Assembly (NCBI RefSeq): GCF_029603155.1
Contig: NZ_JAPMUA010000007.1
Location: 186,001 to 250,000 of the forward strand
Origin: Galbibacter pacificus
GTDB lineage: Bacteria > Bacteroidota > Bacteroidia > Flavobacteriales > Flavobacteriaceae
DNA length: 64,000 bases
Direction of reading: 5' to 3'
Shown: positions 9,106-20,300 of the stretch, piece by piece
Layout: each line of letters starts with the position of its first letter
Position numbering within the stretch: the first letter of the stretch is position 1
The notes under the pieces: generated by a model
What the model was told of the DNA's origin: nothing
Database searches by the model: none
What the model saw: only the letters and a program-made list of their open reading frames with translations
Translations under genes and position numbers: made by a program

Positions 9106-10385
9106 TTATTTTTCTTTTTTTGCATTGGTAATTTAATGGTAACGGTTGTTCCTTTACCAATTGTACTTTCTAATAAAACTTTTCCTTTGTGCAGTTTTAC
9201 AATTTCTTTTACATAGCTCAGCCCTAAACCATATCCCCGCACTTTTTGTATGTCGCCGGATGAAACCCTGTGATATTTTTTAAAAACGTGTTTTAAATTG
9301 GTTTCGTCTATCCCTTTTCCCTTATCGGTTACCGCAATATACAAATAACCGCCTGCAACATGCGCCTTTAGATTGATTGTTGGGTTGTCCTCTGAATATT
9401 TTTTGGCATTATCCAGTAAATTATTGACCACATTTTCAAGATGGCTCGGTTCGCAATAAATGGTATAAGGGCCGTCCTGCAATTCATACTTAAATTGTAT
9501 ACCTTCTATGGAAGATAATCTGGAGAAGGACATGGCCAAATGCTCCAGTGTAGGATAAAAATCCTGAAGTTTAAGCTTTACAACTCCCTTTTTGTTCTCT
9601 ATACCGGCCAGATCAAGCACTTTTTCAATATGGCTTTTAAGCTTTTCGTTTTGTTCCCTAACAATGGTTATAATTGGTGCGGTTTCTTGTGTGGCCTTGT
9701 CCTCAAGCAGTTTGGCCGCCAAGCCTATGGAAAACACCGGGGTTTTAAGCTCATGTGTTAAGTTATTAATAAACTCGTTTGTGGTTGTAATTACATTTCG
9801 TTGCCAGTACATGGAACGCAATACCCAAATAACCACTAAAATAATGGCTATTATAAATATTAAGCTCGGTATTGTCAACCCGTTTAATTGAGATAGAAAA
9901 TAACTGTTTACGTCTTCAAATTGTAATTCCAAGATTAATCGTTGGCCAATACTATCTGGTAAATATCCATTGAGCACAATGGGAAACTTAAGGCCTTCCT
10001 TATTGGCCAAGTTATAGATGGGTGATGTTAAATACACCGTACTGTCGTTTTTGTACAGCCTGTATTGGAAAGATGTTTTAATTCCCCGTTGCAACAAACG
10101 GTCCACCAAAAAATCATTTAAAAAATGGCTCGAAGCGTCTTGCAGGCTATCTATACTTAATTTAAAATGAGAAGTATCTTTTGTAATGGCCTGTTGCATT
10201 AAAAAAGTAAGCTCGTTTTGCGTGCTTAAATCCGATTTAATGGTTTGTATGGATTGTCCAATTTTTGTATTGAACTGTACCTTGGCCAAGTTTAGTCCCA
10301 CTTTTAAGTACTGATATTGTATAAAGGCCAAACCTATCACCGAGACGATAAAAATAATGATATATCCTTTTTTATAGTTTAGCAT
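9102..10385 (-). CDS. Two-component sensor histidine kinase
   Basis: A 427-residue membrane histidine kinase. It has an N-terminal membrane segment (~8-26), a periplasmic sensor region (~27-170) with no recognisable domain, and a second membrane segment (~172-192, IPSLIFIIAIILVVIWVL). The HisKA domain carries the H-box NNLTHELKTPVF, and the ATPase domain shows N-box NNLLDNAKKY, G1 DKGKGI and G2 GYGLGLSYVKEIV. All catalytic motifs are intact. It is the first gene of a two-gene operon with the response regulator (4-base overlap). A pair of 12-bp direct repeats lies 47-78 bases before its start codon and could be a regulatory site. Confidence 0.93.
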   Translation of the reverse strand: MLNYKKGYIIIFIVSVIGLAFIQYQYLKVGLNLAKVQFNTKIGQSIQTIKSDLSTQNELTFLMQQAITKDTSHFKLSIDSLQDASSHFLNDFLVDRLLQRGIKTSFQYRLYKNDSTVYLTSPIYNLANKEGLKFPIVLNGYLPDSIGQRLILELQFEDVNSYFLSQLNGLTIPSLIFIIAIILVVIWVLRSMYWQRNVITTTNEFINNLTHELKTPVFSIGLAAKLLEDKATQETAPIITIVREQNEKLKSHIEKVLDLAGIENKKGVVKLKLQDFYPTLEHLAMSFSRLSSIEGIQFKYELQDGPYTIYCEPSHLENVVNNLLDNAKKYSEDNPTINLKAHVAGGYLYIAVTDKGKGIDETNLKHVFKKYHRVSSGDIQKVRGYGLGLSYVKEIVKLHKGKVLLESTIGKGTTVTIKLPMQKKKNK

Positions 10386-10431
10386 ATTGCTTCTAATTAA
10401 CTAAAAAATTAGCTTTCCAAACACTTGTTAT

Positions 10432-10463
10432 CCTTTTATTAATAAAATTAACCTTTTATTAAT
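10432..10463. promoter_or_regulatory. Pair of 12-bp direct repeats upstream of the histidine kinase
   Basis: CCTTTTATTAAT occurs at 10432-10443 and again at 10452-10463, a 20-base period (about two helical turns). Spaced direct repeats are typical of OmpR/PhoB-family regulator sites, so this may be the autoregulatory site of the adjacent two-component system or an operator for the divergent UnbV operon. This is inferred from the sequence pattern only. Confidence 0.4.
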
Positions 10464-10560
10464 CTTTTTCGCTTATCGTTAATTAAAACCTAAACAAGTA
10501 GGTATTATATTAGCAGTGTTCAAAATAGTTTTAAAAATTCTTCATTACAATTAAAAGTAT

Positions 10561-10590
10561 AAAAAAGCTAACTTATGGGTTAGCTTTTTT
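10561..10590. terminator. Hairpin terminator in a divergent intergenic region
   Basis: AAAAAAGCTAAC, a 6-base loop (TTATGG) and GTTAGCTTTTTT form a strong stem with A/T runs on both sides, so it can work in either direction. No gene ends here: the kinase reads leftward from 10385 and the UnbV operon starts rightward at 10662. It must terminate an unannotated short transcript, or act as an attenuator in the 5' leader of the UnbV operon. Confidence 0.7.
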
Positions 10591-10661
10591 ATATAAATGC
10601 TTAAGAAAAGTGAAATATAAAATCCAAAAGGTGGTGGGATTAAAAAGTATAATAAAAAATA

Positions 10662-13600
10662 ATGGCCGTAAGAATTATATGTTTTCTTATAATAGCGATG
10701 CTATTTTCCTGCTCCAAGGAAAAGAAGCTTTTCATGGCTGTTCCAGCAAGTAAAACCGGCATTGAATTTAAAAACAAACTAACCAACTCCCCCAACCTAA
10801 ATATTCTTAATTATTTATATTATTACAACGGTGCCGGTATTGCTGCTGGTGATTTTAACAATGATGGATGGGTCGACCTCTATTTTACTTCGAACCAAAC
10901 AGAAGACATACTTTTTCTAAATAAAACCGGATTTAAATTTGAAGACATTACCGATAGGGCCGGAATAAAAAATCCTGACAACTGGACAACTGGCGTTACC
11001 ACAGTAGATATTAATAATGATGGCTGGCTTGATATTTACATTTGCCGGGTAAGTGAGCTCTCCAAACAAAAAAAACACAACCTCCTTTATGTTAACCAAG
11101 GGAATAACAGAAATGGAATTCCCACCTTTAAGGAACTATCGCATATTTACAATCTTGATATTTCAAGTTATGCAACGCAAGCTACCTTTTTTGATTATGA
11201 TTTAGACGGCGACCTGGATATGTATTTGCTCAATCATTCGGTACATCCCAATAGAATGTATGGAAATGGTAAAAAGAGAAATGCCATAGATAGTCTATAT
11301 GGCGATAAATTGTTCCGAAATGATAATGGGACCTATCAAGATGTTTCTAAAAAAACAGGTATTTATCAAGGAAGTATTGGTTATGGGCTCGGCGTGGCCA
11401 TTTCTGATATTAACAACGACGGGTATCCTGATATTTATGTGGGAAACGATTTTTTCGAGAATGACTATTTGTACATTAATCAAAAAGACGGTACATATAA
11501 AGAAATAATTGCTTCGGATGAAACAAAACTCGGGCATACCACGCACTTTTCAATGGGGAATGATATTGCCGACGTGAATAACGATGGTTTAACAGATATT
11601 GTTTCGGTAGATATGCTTCCAGAAGACCTTAAAGGCTATAAAACATCGGGGTCTGAATACAACTACCAAATATACAGCAACTATTTAAAAAACGGATATG
11701 CGCCCCAGTTTATGCAAAATGCGCTTCATTTTAACAATGGCAACAACCGTTTTACCGAAACAGCCTTTTCAAGCGGCCTGGCAGCTACCGAATGGTCCTG
11801 GTCTCCTTTAATAGCCGATTTGGACAACGACGGTTATAAAGATGTATATATAACTAATGGTATTTTGGGGGCTACCAACGATATGGATTTTATTAGTTTC
11901 ATTGCAAACGAAAAAATTCAAAAACGCCTAGGAAAGGGAATGACCGAAGAAGATATGGAATTCATCAATGAGATCCCCAAAAAACACGTAGCCAATTATT
12001 TTTTTAAAAATAACCGAAATCAAACCTTTACCAATGCCACCAAGGATTGGAACGACCCCATTCCATCATATAGTAACGGTAGTGTATATGCCGATCTTGA
12101 CAATGACGGGGATTTAGATTTAGCAGTAAACAATGTCAATGAAAATGCTTTCCTGCTACAAAACAACTCAATGGAGATGTTGACCCATAATTTTATAAAA
12201 ATTAAATTTAAAGGAAATGACAAAAACCTAAACGGTATTGGAAGCAAGGTTAAAGTCTACGCAGATTCGCTAACTATTGTAAATGAAAACTACACATCCA
12301 GAGGGTTTATGTCTGCTACTGCGCCAGAAATGCTAATCGGGCTGGGAAAACACAACATAGATTCGTTGGTTGTAGTATGGAACGATGGAAAATTTGAAAA
12401 AAAGACCAATCTTGCCCTCAACTCGTCCATAATACTCGATTATAAAAATGCCAAAGGCAATTATTACCAAGAAAGCAAAAGCCCTGACATTTTCGTTAAG
12501 AACAGCAAACGTTCGTTAAATTTTAAACACAAAGATCAAACATCAATAGAGTTTAACCGCGACCCATTAGTTCCTTTTGCCAATACCAATCAAGGTCCAA
12601 AAACGGCCATTGGTGACATTAATAACGATGGCTTGGACGACATATTTATTGGCGGGGCAAAGATGCAGGCTTCTGCCCTTTTTACACAGCAAGAAAATGG
12701 TTCTTTTACAGAAATTCAACCAGATTTATTTGCAAAAGATGCCAAAAGTGAAGCTATTGACAATATTTTTTTTGATGCTAACAACGACGGCAACCTAGAC
12801 CTTTTAGTTGTAAATGGTGGAAATGAATTTGCATCTGGCACGCCGCTAGAACCACTACTCTATTTTAATAACAATGGTGTTTTTGAAAAAGATACGCTAC
12901 AATTTAAAAATACATTCATAAATGCCTCCATGGTAAAAGCTGTTGATCTTGACAATGATGGGGATTTAGATATATGCATTGCCTCCAACGGAAAGCCGCG
13001 GACTTTTGGAGAGACTTCAAAACAATATATTTTTCAGAATAACGGAAAAGGTGTTTTTAAAGACATTACACCTACATTCGCACCCGATTTTGAAACTCTT
13101 GGAAATGTTCAGGATATTGAATGGACAGACTTAAACAACGATGATCTACCCGATGCAATTGTTGCCGGATATTGGATGCCCATTTCTATATTTATAAACG
13201 ACGGAAAAAGGCTTAGGTTTCAAGAAAACAACTTAGAAAATACCAATGGCTGGTGGAACAGTGTAATAGCATCCGATTTTGACAATGATGGGGATATTGA
13301 TATAATGGCAGGAAACTGGGGGCTCAACACCCGTTTAAAAGCATCAAAGAAAAACCCTGTTACGCTCTACATTAATGATTTTGACGATAATGGAAAGACC
13401 GACCCCGTTGTAACTTATTTCTATCAGGGAGAAGAAACCACTTTTTCATCAAAAGACGAACTTGTAAAGCAAATGCCCATGCTAAACAAGAAGTTTCTTT
13501 CGTATACCGATTTTGCAAATGCACGGTTTTCTGAATTGCTTCCGCAGGAAAAAATAAAGAATACCCCTAAGAAAAAGGTATTCGAATTGGCTTCCATGTA

Positions 13601-13955
13601 TTTTGAAAATAAAGGAAACGCCACATTCCTGGCAACAAAACTGCCATTTATGGCCCAAACCTCTTGCGTGTTCGATATATTAAACGACGATTTTAACAAT
13701 GATGGTTTTGAAGATGTTATTTTGATTGGGAACAACTACGAAATAAGTACCCAACTAGGAAGACTCGATGCTTTACATGGTTTAATATTATTAAATGATA
13801 CCCATGGATTTTTTAAAGTGCAACAACCGCAGCAGTTTAATGTTTCGGGCCCCGCAAGGAGTATTAAAAAAATAACAATCGGCAACAAACCATATTACAT
13901 TGCTACCATAAACAATGGCAAACCAATCTTTCTAACTAAAGCAACAGCACCATGA
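10662..13955 (+). CDS. FG-GAP/UnbV (CRTAC1-like) surface lipoprotein, copy 1
   Basis: A 1,097-residue lipoprotein (lipobox AMLFSC, Cys17). Residues ~40-500 hold a run of FG-GAP/VCBS beta-propeller repeats with Ca-binding D.(N/D)NDG loops (DFNNDGWVDLY, DINNDGWLDIY, DINNDGYPDIY, DLDNDGYKDVY). A UnbV/ASPIC domain follows (~525-590; GIGSKVKVY, TSRGFMSA, IDSLVVVWNDG), then a second FG-GAP half (~640-900) and a C-terminal region with GNNYEISTQLGRLDALHG. These proteins resemble eukaryotic CRTAC1; in bacteria they are thought to bind ligands extracellularly, and no enzymatic activity is established. It is the first of three paralogues, and its stop overlaps the next start by 4 bases. Confidence 0.88.
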   Translation: MAVRIICFLIIAMLFSCSKEKKLFMAVPASKTGIEFKNKLTNSPNLNILNYLYYYNGAGIAAGDFNNDGWVDLYFTSNQTEDILFLNKTGFKFEDITDRAGIKNPDNWTTGVTTVDINNDGWLDIYICRVSELSKQKKHNLLYVNQGNNRNGIPTFKELSHIYNLDISSYATQATFFDYDLDGDLDMYLLNHSVHPNRMYGNGKKRNAIDSLYGDKLFRNDNGTYQDVSKKTGIYQGSIGYGLGVAISDINNDGYPDIYVGNDFFENDYLYINQKDGTYKEIIASDETKLGHTTHFSMGNDIADVNNDGLTDIVSVDMLPEDLKGYKTSGSEYNYQIYSNYLKNGYAPQFMQNALHFNNGNNRFTETAFSSGLAATEWSWSPLIADLDNDGYKDVYITNGILGATNDMDFISFIANEKIQKRLGKGMTEEDMEFINEIPKKHVANYFFKNNRNQTFTNATKDWNDPIPSYSNGSVYADLDNDGDLDLAVNNVNENAFLLQNNSMEMLTHNFIKIKFKGNDKNLNGIGSKVKVYADSLTIVNENYTSRGFMSATAPEMLIGLGKHNIDSLVVVWNDGKFEKKTNLALNSSIILDYKNAKGNYYQESKSPDIFVKNSKRSLNFKHKDQTSIEFNRDPLVPFANTNQGPKTAIGDINNDGLDDIFIGGAKMQASALFTQQENGSFTEIQPDLFAKDAKSEAIDNIFFDANNDGNLDLLVVNGGNEFASGTPLEPLLYFNNNGVFEKDTLQFKNTFINASMVKAVDLDNDGDLDICIASNGKPRTFGETSKQYIFQNNGKGVFKDITPTFAPDFETLGNVQDIEWTDLNNDDLPDAIVAGYWMPISIFINDGKRLRFQENNLENTNGWWNSVIASDFDNDGDIDIMAGNWGLNTRLKASKKNPVTLYINDFDDNGKTDPVVTYFYQGEETTFSSKDELVKQMPMLNKKFLSYTDFANARFSELLPQEKIKNTPKKKVFELASMYFENKGNATFLATKLPFMAQTSCVFDILNDDFNNDGFEDVILIGNNYEISTQLGRLDALHGLILLNDTHGFFKVQQPQQFNVSGPARSIKKITIGNKPYYIATINNGKPIFLTKATAP

Positions 13956-16900
13956 AAAGAATAATTTTAGGATTAAGCCTGATTTCTATCATTTATTCTT
14001 GTAACAAAAACCCGAAACAAGAAAATGATAACGTTAAAAAAAAGGAGACTCTTTTTTCCTTGGTTCCCCATGAAGAAAGCGGTATAGATTTTATAAACGA
14101 AATTGAAAATCAAAAAAATTTCAACATTTTTAAATATAGGAATTTCTATAACGGCGGCGGGGTTGCCATAGGCGATATTAATAACGATAGCCTGCCCGAT
14201 ATATACTTAACTGCCAATATGGGTAAAAACAAACTGTTTATTAACAAAGGTAATTTTAAATTTGAAGACATTACCGATAAAGCAGGGGTTGGCGGGAATA
14301 AACCGTGGTCTACAGGCGTTACCATGGTCGACATCAATAGCGATGGCTACTTGGATATATATGTGGCCAATGCCGGGAACATGGAAGGGAACAACCACGA
14401 TAACGACCTCTATATTAACAACGGCGATCTAACCTTTACAGAACAGGCCGATGCCTATAATTTGGCAAAAAGTGGATTTACAACACATGCCGTATTTTTT
14501 GATTATGACAAAGATGGTGATTTAGATGCCTATATTTTAAACAACAGTAATATCCCCGTAAGTAGTTTGGGATATGCCGAACAACGGGAAGTAAGGGCGC
14601 AGGACTGGGAAGGTGTTCCGGATATTTTTAAGGGTGTTGGCGATATGCTCCTTAGAAACGACAATGGAAAATATGTGGACGTAAGTGAAAAAGCCGGTAT
14701 TTACGGAAGCCTGATAGGTTTTGGGCTAGGTGTTATGATAAGTGATATTAACCAAGATACTTATCCAGACATTTATGTTTCGAACGATTTTTACGAAAGG
14801 GATTACCTTTATATCAACAACCATGATGGAACTTTTAGGGAAGAAATACAAAAATGGACTTCGCATTTAAGCCTTTCTTCCATGGGCGTGGATATGTCGG
14901 ATATTAACAATGATGGGCTTGCCGATATTTTTATTACCGACATGCTTCCCGAAGGAGACCAGAGAACTAAAACCGTAACAGAATTTGAAGGCTATGATAT
15001 TTTTAGGCTCAAACAAAGAAAGGATTTCTCGCAACAATTCATGCAGAACACGCTTCAAATAAACAATGGAAACGAATCTTTTTCTGAAACAGCGTATTTT
15101 AGCGGCATTGCCAAAACAGACTGGAGCTGGGGAGGTGTTTTATTCGATATGGATAATGACGGTTACCGAGACATCTATGTGGCCAATGGCATAAACCACG
15201 ATCTAACCGATATTGATTTTGTAAACTTTTTTGCGAACGAAATTATACAAAATATGGCGCTTACCGGGAAAAAACAGGCCATTGATTCCATTATTGACAA
15301 AATGCCTGTAAAACCAATTCCCAACTATGCCTATAAAAACAACCAAGACTTAACTTTTAAAGATAAAACAGAAGAATGGGGCTTTAATACCCCCAGCATG
15401 TCCAACGGTGTTGCTTATGGAGACCTGGATAATGACGGAGATCTGGATATTGTTGTTAATAATGTTAACATGCAGGCATTTGTATATAAAAACAATAGCG
15501 ATAAATTAAAAGAAAACAACTATATTAAATTACGGTTCAAAGGAGATAATTCTAACATATTTGCCATTGGTGCCTCCGCCAAATTGTATATCCAGGACAA
15601 AACCATACTTTATGAGCATATTCCTTACCGAGGTTTTCAATCTTCTATGGATTATACCGCCACCTTGGGAGTTGGCAAGGCCCAAAAAATAGATTCCTTA
15701 CGTATTATTTGGCCCAATGGCACCACAGAAAAACTAACTCAATTGGCCGTTAATAAGGTCATTAAATTAAAACAAGCCAATGCTAGCGAAAAATACAATC
15801 CTAAAAAATATGCTCCAAAACAAACCCTTTTAACAGAAGTTAATACAAAAGCGCTTAACCCACATAAAGAAGACAATTTTGTAGATTTTGATTATGAAGG
15901 TCTTATTGGTAAAATGACTTCCCAAGAAGGCCCAGCGGTCGCCGTGGGTGATATTGACAATGATGGAAATGAAGATATTTATATCGGCGGGGCAAAAAAC
16001 CAGTCGGGGGCATTATATAATAACAAGGGAAATAGTAAATTATATAAAATAGACCAGAATGCTTTTGATAATGATAAAAACTTAGAAGATACCTATGCCG
16101 TTTTCTTTGATATTGATAATGATGATGACCTCGATTTAATGGTAGGAACGGGCGGTAATGAAGAAGCCGATGCCACATATTATAAAGCAAGAGTTTATTT
16201 TAACGACGGAAAGGGAAACTTCGCTAAAAGCGAACAAAATATTCCCGCAACCCTTCATAATATTTCTGTAATTGCACCCTACGATTTTGATGCCGACGGC
16301 GATACCGACATTTTTATAGGCTCTCGCAGTGTCCCGGGAATTTACGGCATAGACCCAAAGCACCTGCTCTTGGAAAATCAAGGCGATGGTACTTTTAAAG
16401 ATGTTACCGAAAGTAAGGCTTACGACCTAAAAAATGTTGGTATGGCAACCGATGCCAAATGGGTCGATATGGATGGCGATACTATAAAAGACCTTGTAAT
16501 TGTTGGCGACTGGATGTCTCCAAAAGTGCTCTTTAATTCTGGCAGGCATCTTGCGCTTGAAAGCACGCAACTGGACAATTACAGTGGTTGGTGGAACGCC
16601 ATTGAAAGTGCCGATATTGATAATGACGGCGATATAGATTTAATATTGGGCAATCAAGGAAGCAATATTGCCTATAAAGCTTCTGCTGATGCACCCATGA
16701 AAATGTTTATCAACGATTACGACAATAACGGTACCATTGAACAAATAGTAACGCGTTCCATCAACGGGAAGGATATGCCCATTCATATGAAAAAAGAATT
16801 GACCAAACAATTGTCTTCCTTAAAAAAGCAAAATCTAAAAGCTTCGGAATATTCAAAAAAATCCATTCAGGAACTTTTTTCCACAGAGGTGTTCAACAAT

Positions 16901-17305
16901 TCCATCGTGAAAGAAGTCAATACCATAGAATCCATAGTGGCCGTTAATAAAGGAAACGGCGAATACGATATAAAAATACTGCCAAGCCAAGTGCAGTTCT
17001 CGTGTGTATGCGATATTTATTGCAATGATATAAATAATGATGGAAACCCAGATTTAATCATGGCCGGTAATAATTACGAGTTTAAACCGCAATTTTCCCG
17101 CTTGGACGCTAATTATGGCAGTGTTCTTCTAGGCGATGGCCAAGGAGATTTTGAATGGCAAAACTACAACACCTCAGGCATGTTTGTAAAAGGCGAAGTA
17201 AAAAACATTAAACGTTTTCAAGATGCCTCTGGCAAAACTTACATTTTGCTCGGTATTAACAATCAGCAACCAAAAATCTTTAAAGTAAATGAAATCCATG
17301 AATAA
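13952..17305 (+). CDS. FG-GAP/UnbV (CRTAC1-like) surface lipoprotein, copy 2
   Basis: An 1,117-residue paralogue of its neighbours, with lipobox ISIIYSC (Cys17). The order is the same: N-terminal FG-GAP propeller with GGGVAIGDINNDSLPDIY, DINSDGYLDIY, DYDKDGDLDAY and DMDNDGYRDIY; UnbV domain (~520-590; AIGASAKLY, YRGFQSSMDY, IDSLRIIWPNG); a second FG-GAP half (DIDNDGNEDIY, DFDADGDTDIF, DIDNDGDIDLI); and a C-terminal segment ending GNNYEFKPQFSRLDANYG. It overlaps copy 1 by 4 bases and copy 3 by 8-17 bases, showing a tightly coupled operon. Divergence between the copies is substantial, so this is an old triplication rather than a recent tandem duplication. Confidence 0.88.
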   Translation: MKRIILGLSLISIIYSCNKNPKQENDNVKKKETLFSLVPHEESGIDFINEIENQKNFNIFKYRNFYNGGGVAIGDINNDSLPDIYLTANMGKNKLFINKGNFKFEDITDKAGVGGNKPWSTGVTMVDINSDGYLDIYVANAGNMEGNNHDNDLYINNGDLTFTEQADAYNLAKSGFTTHAVFFDYDKDGDLDAYILNNSNIPVSSLGYAEQREVRAQDWEGVPDIFKGVGDMLLRNDNGKYVDVSEKAGIYGSLIGFGLGVMISDINQDTYPDIYVSNDFYERDYLYINNHDGTFREEIQKWTSHLSLSSMGVDMSDINNDGLADIFITDMLPEGDQRTKTVTEFEGYDIFRLKQRKDFSQQFMQNTLQINNGNESFSETAYFSGIAKTDWSWGGVLFDMDNDGYRDIYVANGINHDLTDIDFVNFFANEIIQNMALTGKKQAIDSIIDKMPVKPIPNYAYKNNQDLTFKDKTEEWGFNTPSMSNGVAYGDLDNDGDLDIVVNNVNMQAFVYKNNSDKLKENNYIKLRFKGDNSNIFAIGASAKLYIQDKTILYEHIPYRGFQSSMDYTATLGVGKAQKIDSLRIIWPNGTTEKLTQLAVNKVIKLKQANASEKYNPKKYAPKQTLLTEVNTKALNPHKEDNFVDFDYEGLIGKMTSQEGPAVAVGDIDNDGNEDIYIGGAKNQSGALYNNKGNSKLYKIDQNAFDNDKNLEDTYAVFFDIDNDDDLDLMVGTGGNEEADATYYKARVYFNDGKGNFAKSEQNIPATLHNISVIAPYDFDADGDTDIFIGSRSVPGIYGIDPKHLLLENQGDGTFKDVTESKAYDLKNVGMATDAKWVDMDGDTIKDLVIVGDWMSPKVLFNSGRHLALESTQLDNYSGWWNAIESADIDNDGDIDLILGNQGSNIAYKASADAPMKMFINDYDNNGTIEQIVTRSINGKDMPIHMKKELTKQLSSLKKQNLKASEYSKKSIQELFSTEVFNNSIVKEVNTIESIVAVNKGNGEYDIKILPSQVQFSCVCDIYCNDINNDGNPDLIMAGNNYEFKPQFSRLDANYGSVLLGDGQGDFEWQNYNTSGMFVKGEVKNIKRFQDASGKTYILLGINNQQPKIFKVNEIHE

Positions 17306-20300
17306 ATTTCCTGTCTTCATATTGGCTTTATTATTGGTTGTCTCTTGTAAAAATGAAGGGGATTTATTTAGCAACCCTACTCCCGACAACACAGGCATTG
17401 ACTTTGTAAACCAAGTTACTCCCACCAAAGAGTTAAATATCCTTGATTATTTATATTTCTACAACGGCGGCGGTGTTGCCATTGGCGACATTAATAACGA
17501 TGGGCTTCCCGATGTGTTTTTCTCTGGTAACCAAGTAAAAAACAAATTATACCTCAACAAAGGGAACCTAAAGTTTGAAGACATTTCCACATCTGCTAAA
17601 ATCGGCGGGGAAAGCACATGGAATACAGGAGCCATAATGGGCGACGTGAATGGCGATGGCTTGCTCGATATTTATGTATGTGCTGTTGTTGGCATAAACG
17701 GATTTAGGGGACATAACGAATTGTATATTAACAATGGTGATTTAACCTTTACCGAAAGTGCACGAAAATATGGCCTCGATTTTGACTCTTACAGTTCTTC
17801 GGCGGCATTTCTAGATTATGACCAAGATGGCGATTTGGACCTTTACTTACTTAACCATGCCGTGCACACACAGGAATCGTATGGCAAGGCCGATTTAAGG
17901 TACAAAAGAAATTATGCCACCGGCGATAAATTAATGAGAAACGACAATGGTACATTTACCGACGTAAGTGAAGAAGCCGGAATTTATGGTGGTGTTAACG
18001 GTTATGGATTGGGGTTGGCGGTATCTGACTTTAATCAGGATGGATTACCCGATATTTACGTAGGAAACGATTTTCATGAAGACGATTATTATTACCTGAA
18101 CAATGGCGACGGAACTTTTACCGAAAGCCTTAAAAAGCATTTTGGCCACACAAGTAGGTTTTCCATGGGCAATGACGTGGCCGATATTAACCACGATGGT
18201 TTTCCGGACATCCTTTCCCTGGATATGCTCCCCAATGACGAAACGGTATTAAAGTCTTCTGCCGGGGACGAAAATGTACAAATGCTTAAAATGCGTACCG
18301 AAAAGCTTGGTTATCATTATCAATACACCAGAAACATGCTGCAAATAAATCAAGAAGGCGAAAATTATGCCGAAACGGCTTTAATGAGCGGCATTGCGGC
18401 CACCGATTGGAGCTGGAGTGCCTTGTTTGCCGATTTTAATGAAGATGGGGAGCAAGACCTGTTTATTTCCAATGGAATACCAAAAAGGCCCAATGATCTT
18501 GATTTTATAAAATTTGCTTCAAACGAGCAGATTCGTAAAAAACTGGACAACACAAAATTGGTCGATCAAAAAGCAATCAACCTGATGCCTTCCGGAGCAT
18601 ACCATAATTTTATTTTTGAAGGCCAAAAAGACCTTCAGTTTAAAGACCAATCGGGAAAATGGATTGTAAAAGATACTCTAATTTCTGGGGCAACAGCCAT
18701 GGGAGACCTCGATAACGATGGAGACATCGACATAATTACCAACAACATTGATCAGCCTGTCGGGATCTATATCAATAAAACAAACGATAACGGAAAATAC
18801 ATAAAGCTAAAATTCAATTACAAAAAACCCAATAGTTTTGGCATTGGCACAAAAGTGTTTTCTTTTCAAAATGGCCATATGCAATATCGGGAACTGTATA
18901 CCGTACGGGGTTTTCAAGCTTCATCAGAACCTATTGTGCATTTTGGGTACAACAATAAAAACAATATAGACTCGCTATGGGTTGTCTGGCCCGACAAAAC
19001 CTACCAAACACTTAAAAATGTGACCAAAAATCAAACTTTAGTGGTTTCACCTGAAAATAACAGAAAACATTTTGCCATTAACAAATTACTTACAGACAAG
19101 CCGTCTTTCTTTACAAAAATAGATGGCAATTTGGGCATTGATTTTAAACACGAAGAAGATAATTATATAGATTTTTTAAGACAAAAACTTATTCCGTACC
19201 AAATTTCAGACCGTGGTCCTGCCACGGCCGTTGGCGACCTTAACGGAGATGGAAAAGAAGACATTTTCTTTGGAAGTTCTAAATTTAAACCCGCAATGAT
19301 ATATATGCAAACCGATAGTGGTTTTGTAAAAAATACGCCCAATATTATTAAAAACGATTCTGTTACCGAAGTTGTTGCTGCTTTTATTGCCGACCTGAAC
19401 GGCGATAAAAAAAACGATTTGTTTACTGGTACCGGCGGCGGCGATTTTTATGCTAAAATGGAGCCCCTGAAAAATATTTTATACCTTGGCAGAGACTCCA
19501 CCATGATAAAAGGCGTGTTACCAGAACAATTTGAGAATGTTTCAGTTGCTAAACCCTTTGATTTTGATGGCGATGGCGAATTGGACATCTTTCTGGGCAG
19601 CAATGCGGTTTCTTATGATTTTGGCGCCATTCCAAATTCTTTCCTTCTTATAAATGAAGGCAACAGCTTTTCGGTTATGGAAAATCCTTCCCTACAAAAA
19701 GCGGGAATGGTTACCGATGCCATTTGGAGCGATTTTGACGAGGATGGAAAAAAAGACCTAATTGTAGTTGGCGAGTGGATGCCCCCTAAGTTTTATAAAA
19801 ATACGGGAAGCAATCTTGAAGAAGTATTCCCTTTGGAAGAAAAGCTCCACGGTTTATGGCAGGGCATTACAGAATTTGACATGGACAACGATGGTGACAT
19901 GGATTACATATTGGGCAATTGGGGCACCAATTCCAAGTTCAAGGCCAGCAAGGAATATCCTTTAAAAATGTATTATGCCGATTTTGACAAGAACAAGCGT
20001 ACCGAAACCATTGTTGCGGCTGAAAAAGATGGTAAGTATTATACAATAGCCAATATGGACGAACTCTCTGAGCAATTGGTGTCTTTAATGCGAAAAAAAT
20101 TTACCACCTATAAAGATTTTGCGGGAAAGAGCCTGGAAGAAGTATTCGACAAAGTATTACTGGACAACGCTACCCTTTTAGAGGTGCACAACTTGCAATC
20201 GGGTTGGCTGGAAAACAATAAAGGAAACTTTACCTTCCGTCCGTTTACAAATAAACTGCAACTTTCCCCCATAACAACTTTTGCCACTGCCGATGTAAAT

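Noticed and set aside
8419..10385. Assigning the first two-component pair as a SusC/D hybrid regulator
   Set aside because: Hybrid Sus regulators are single fused proteins with a large periplasmic propeller; this is a classical separate kinase and regulator, so a direct role in glycan sensing cannot be claimed.
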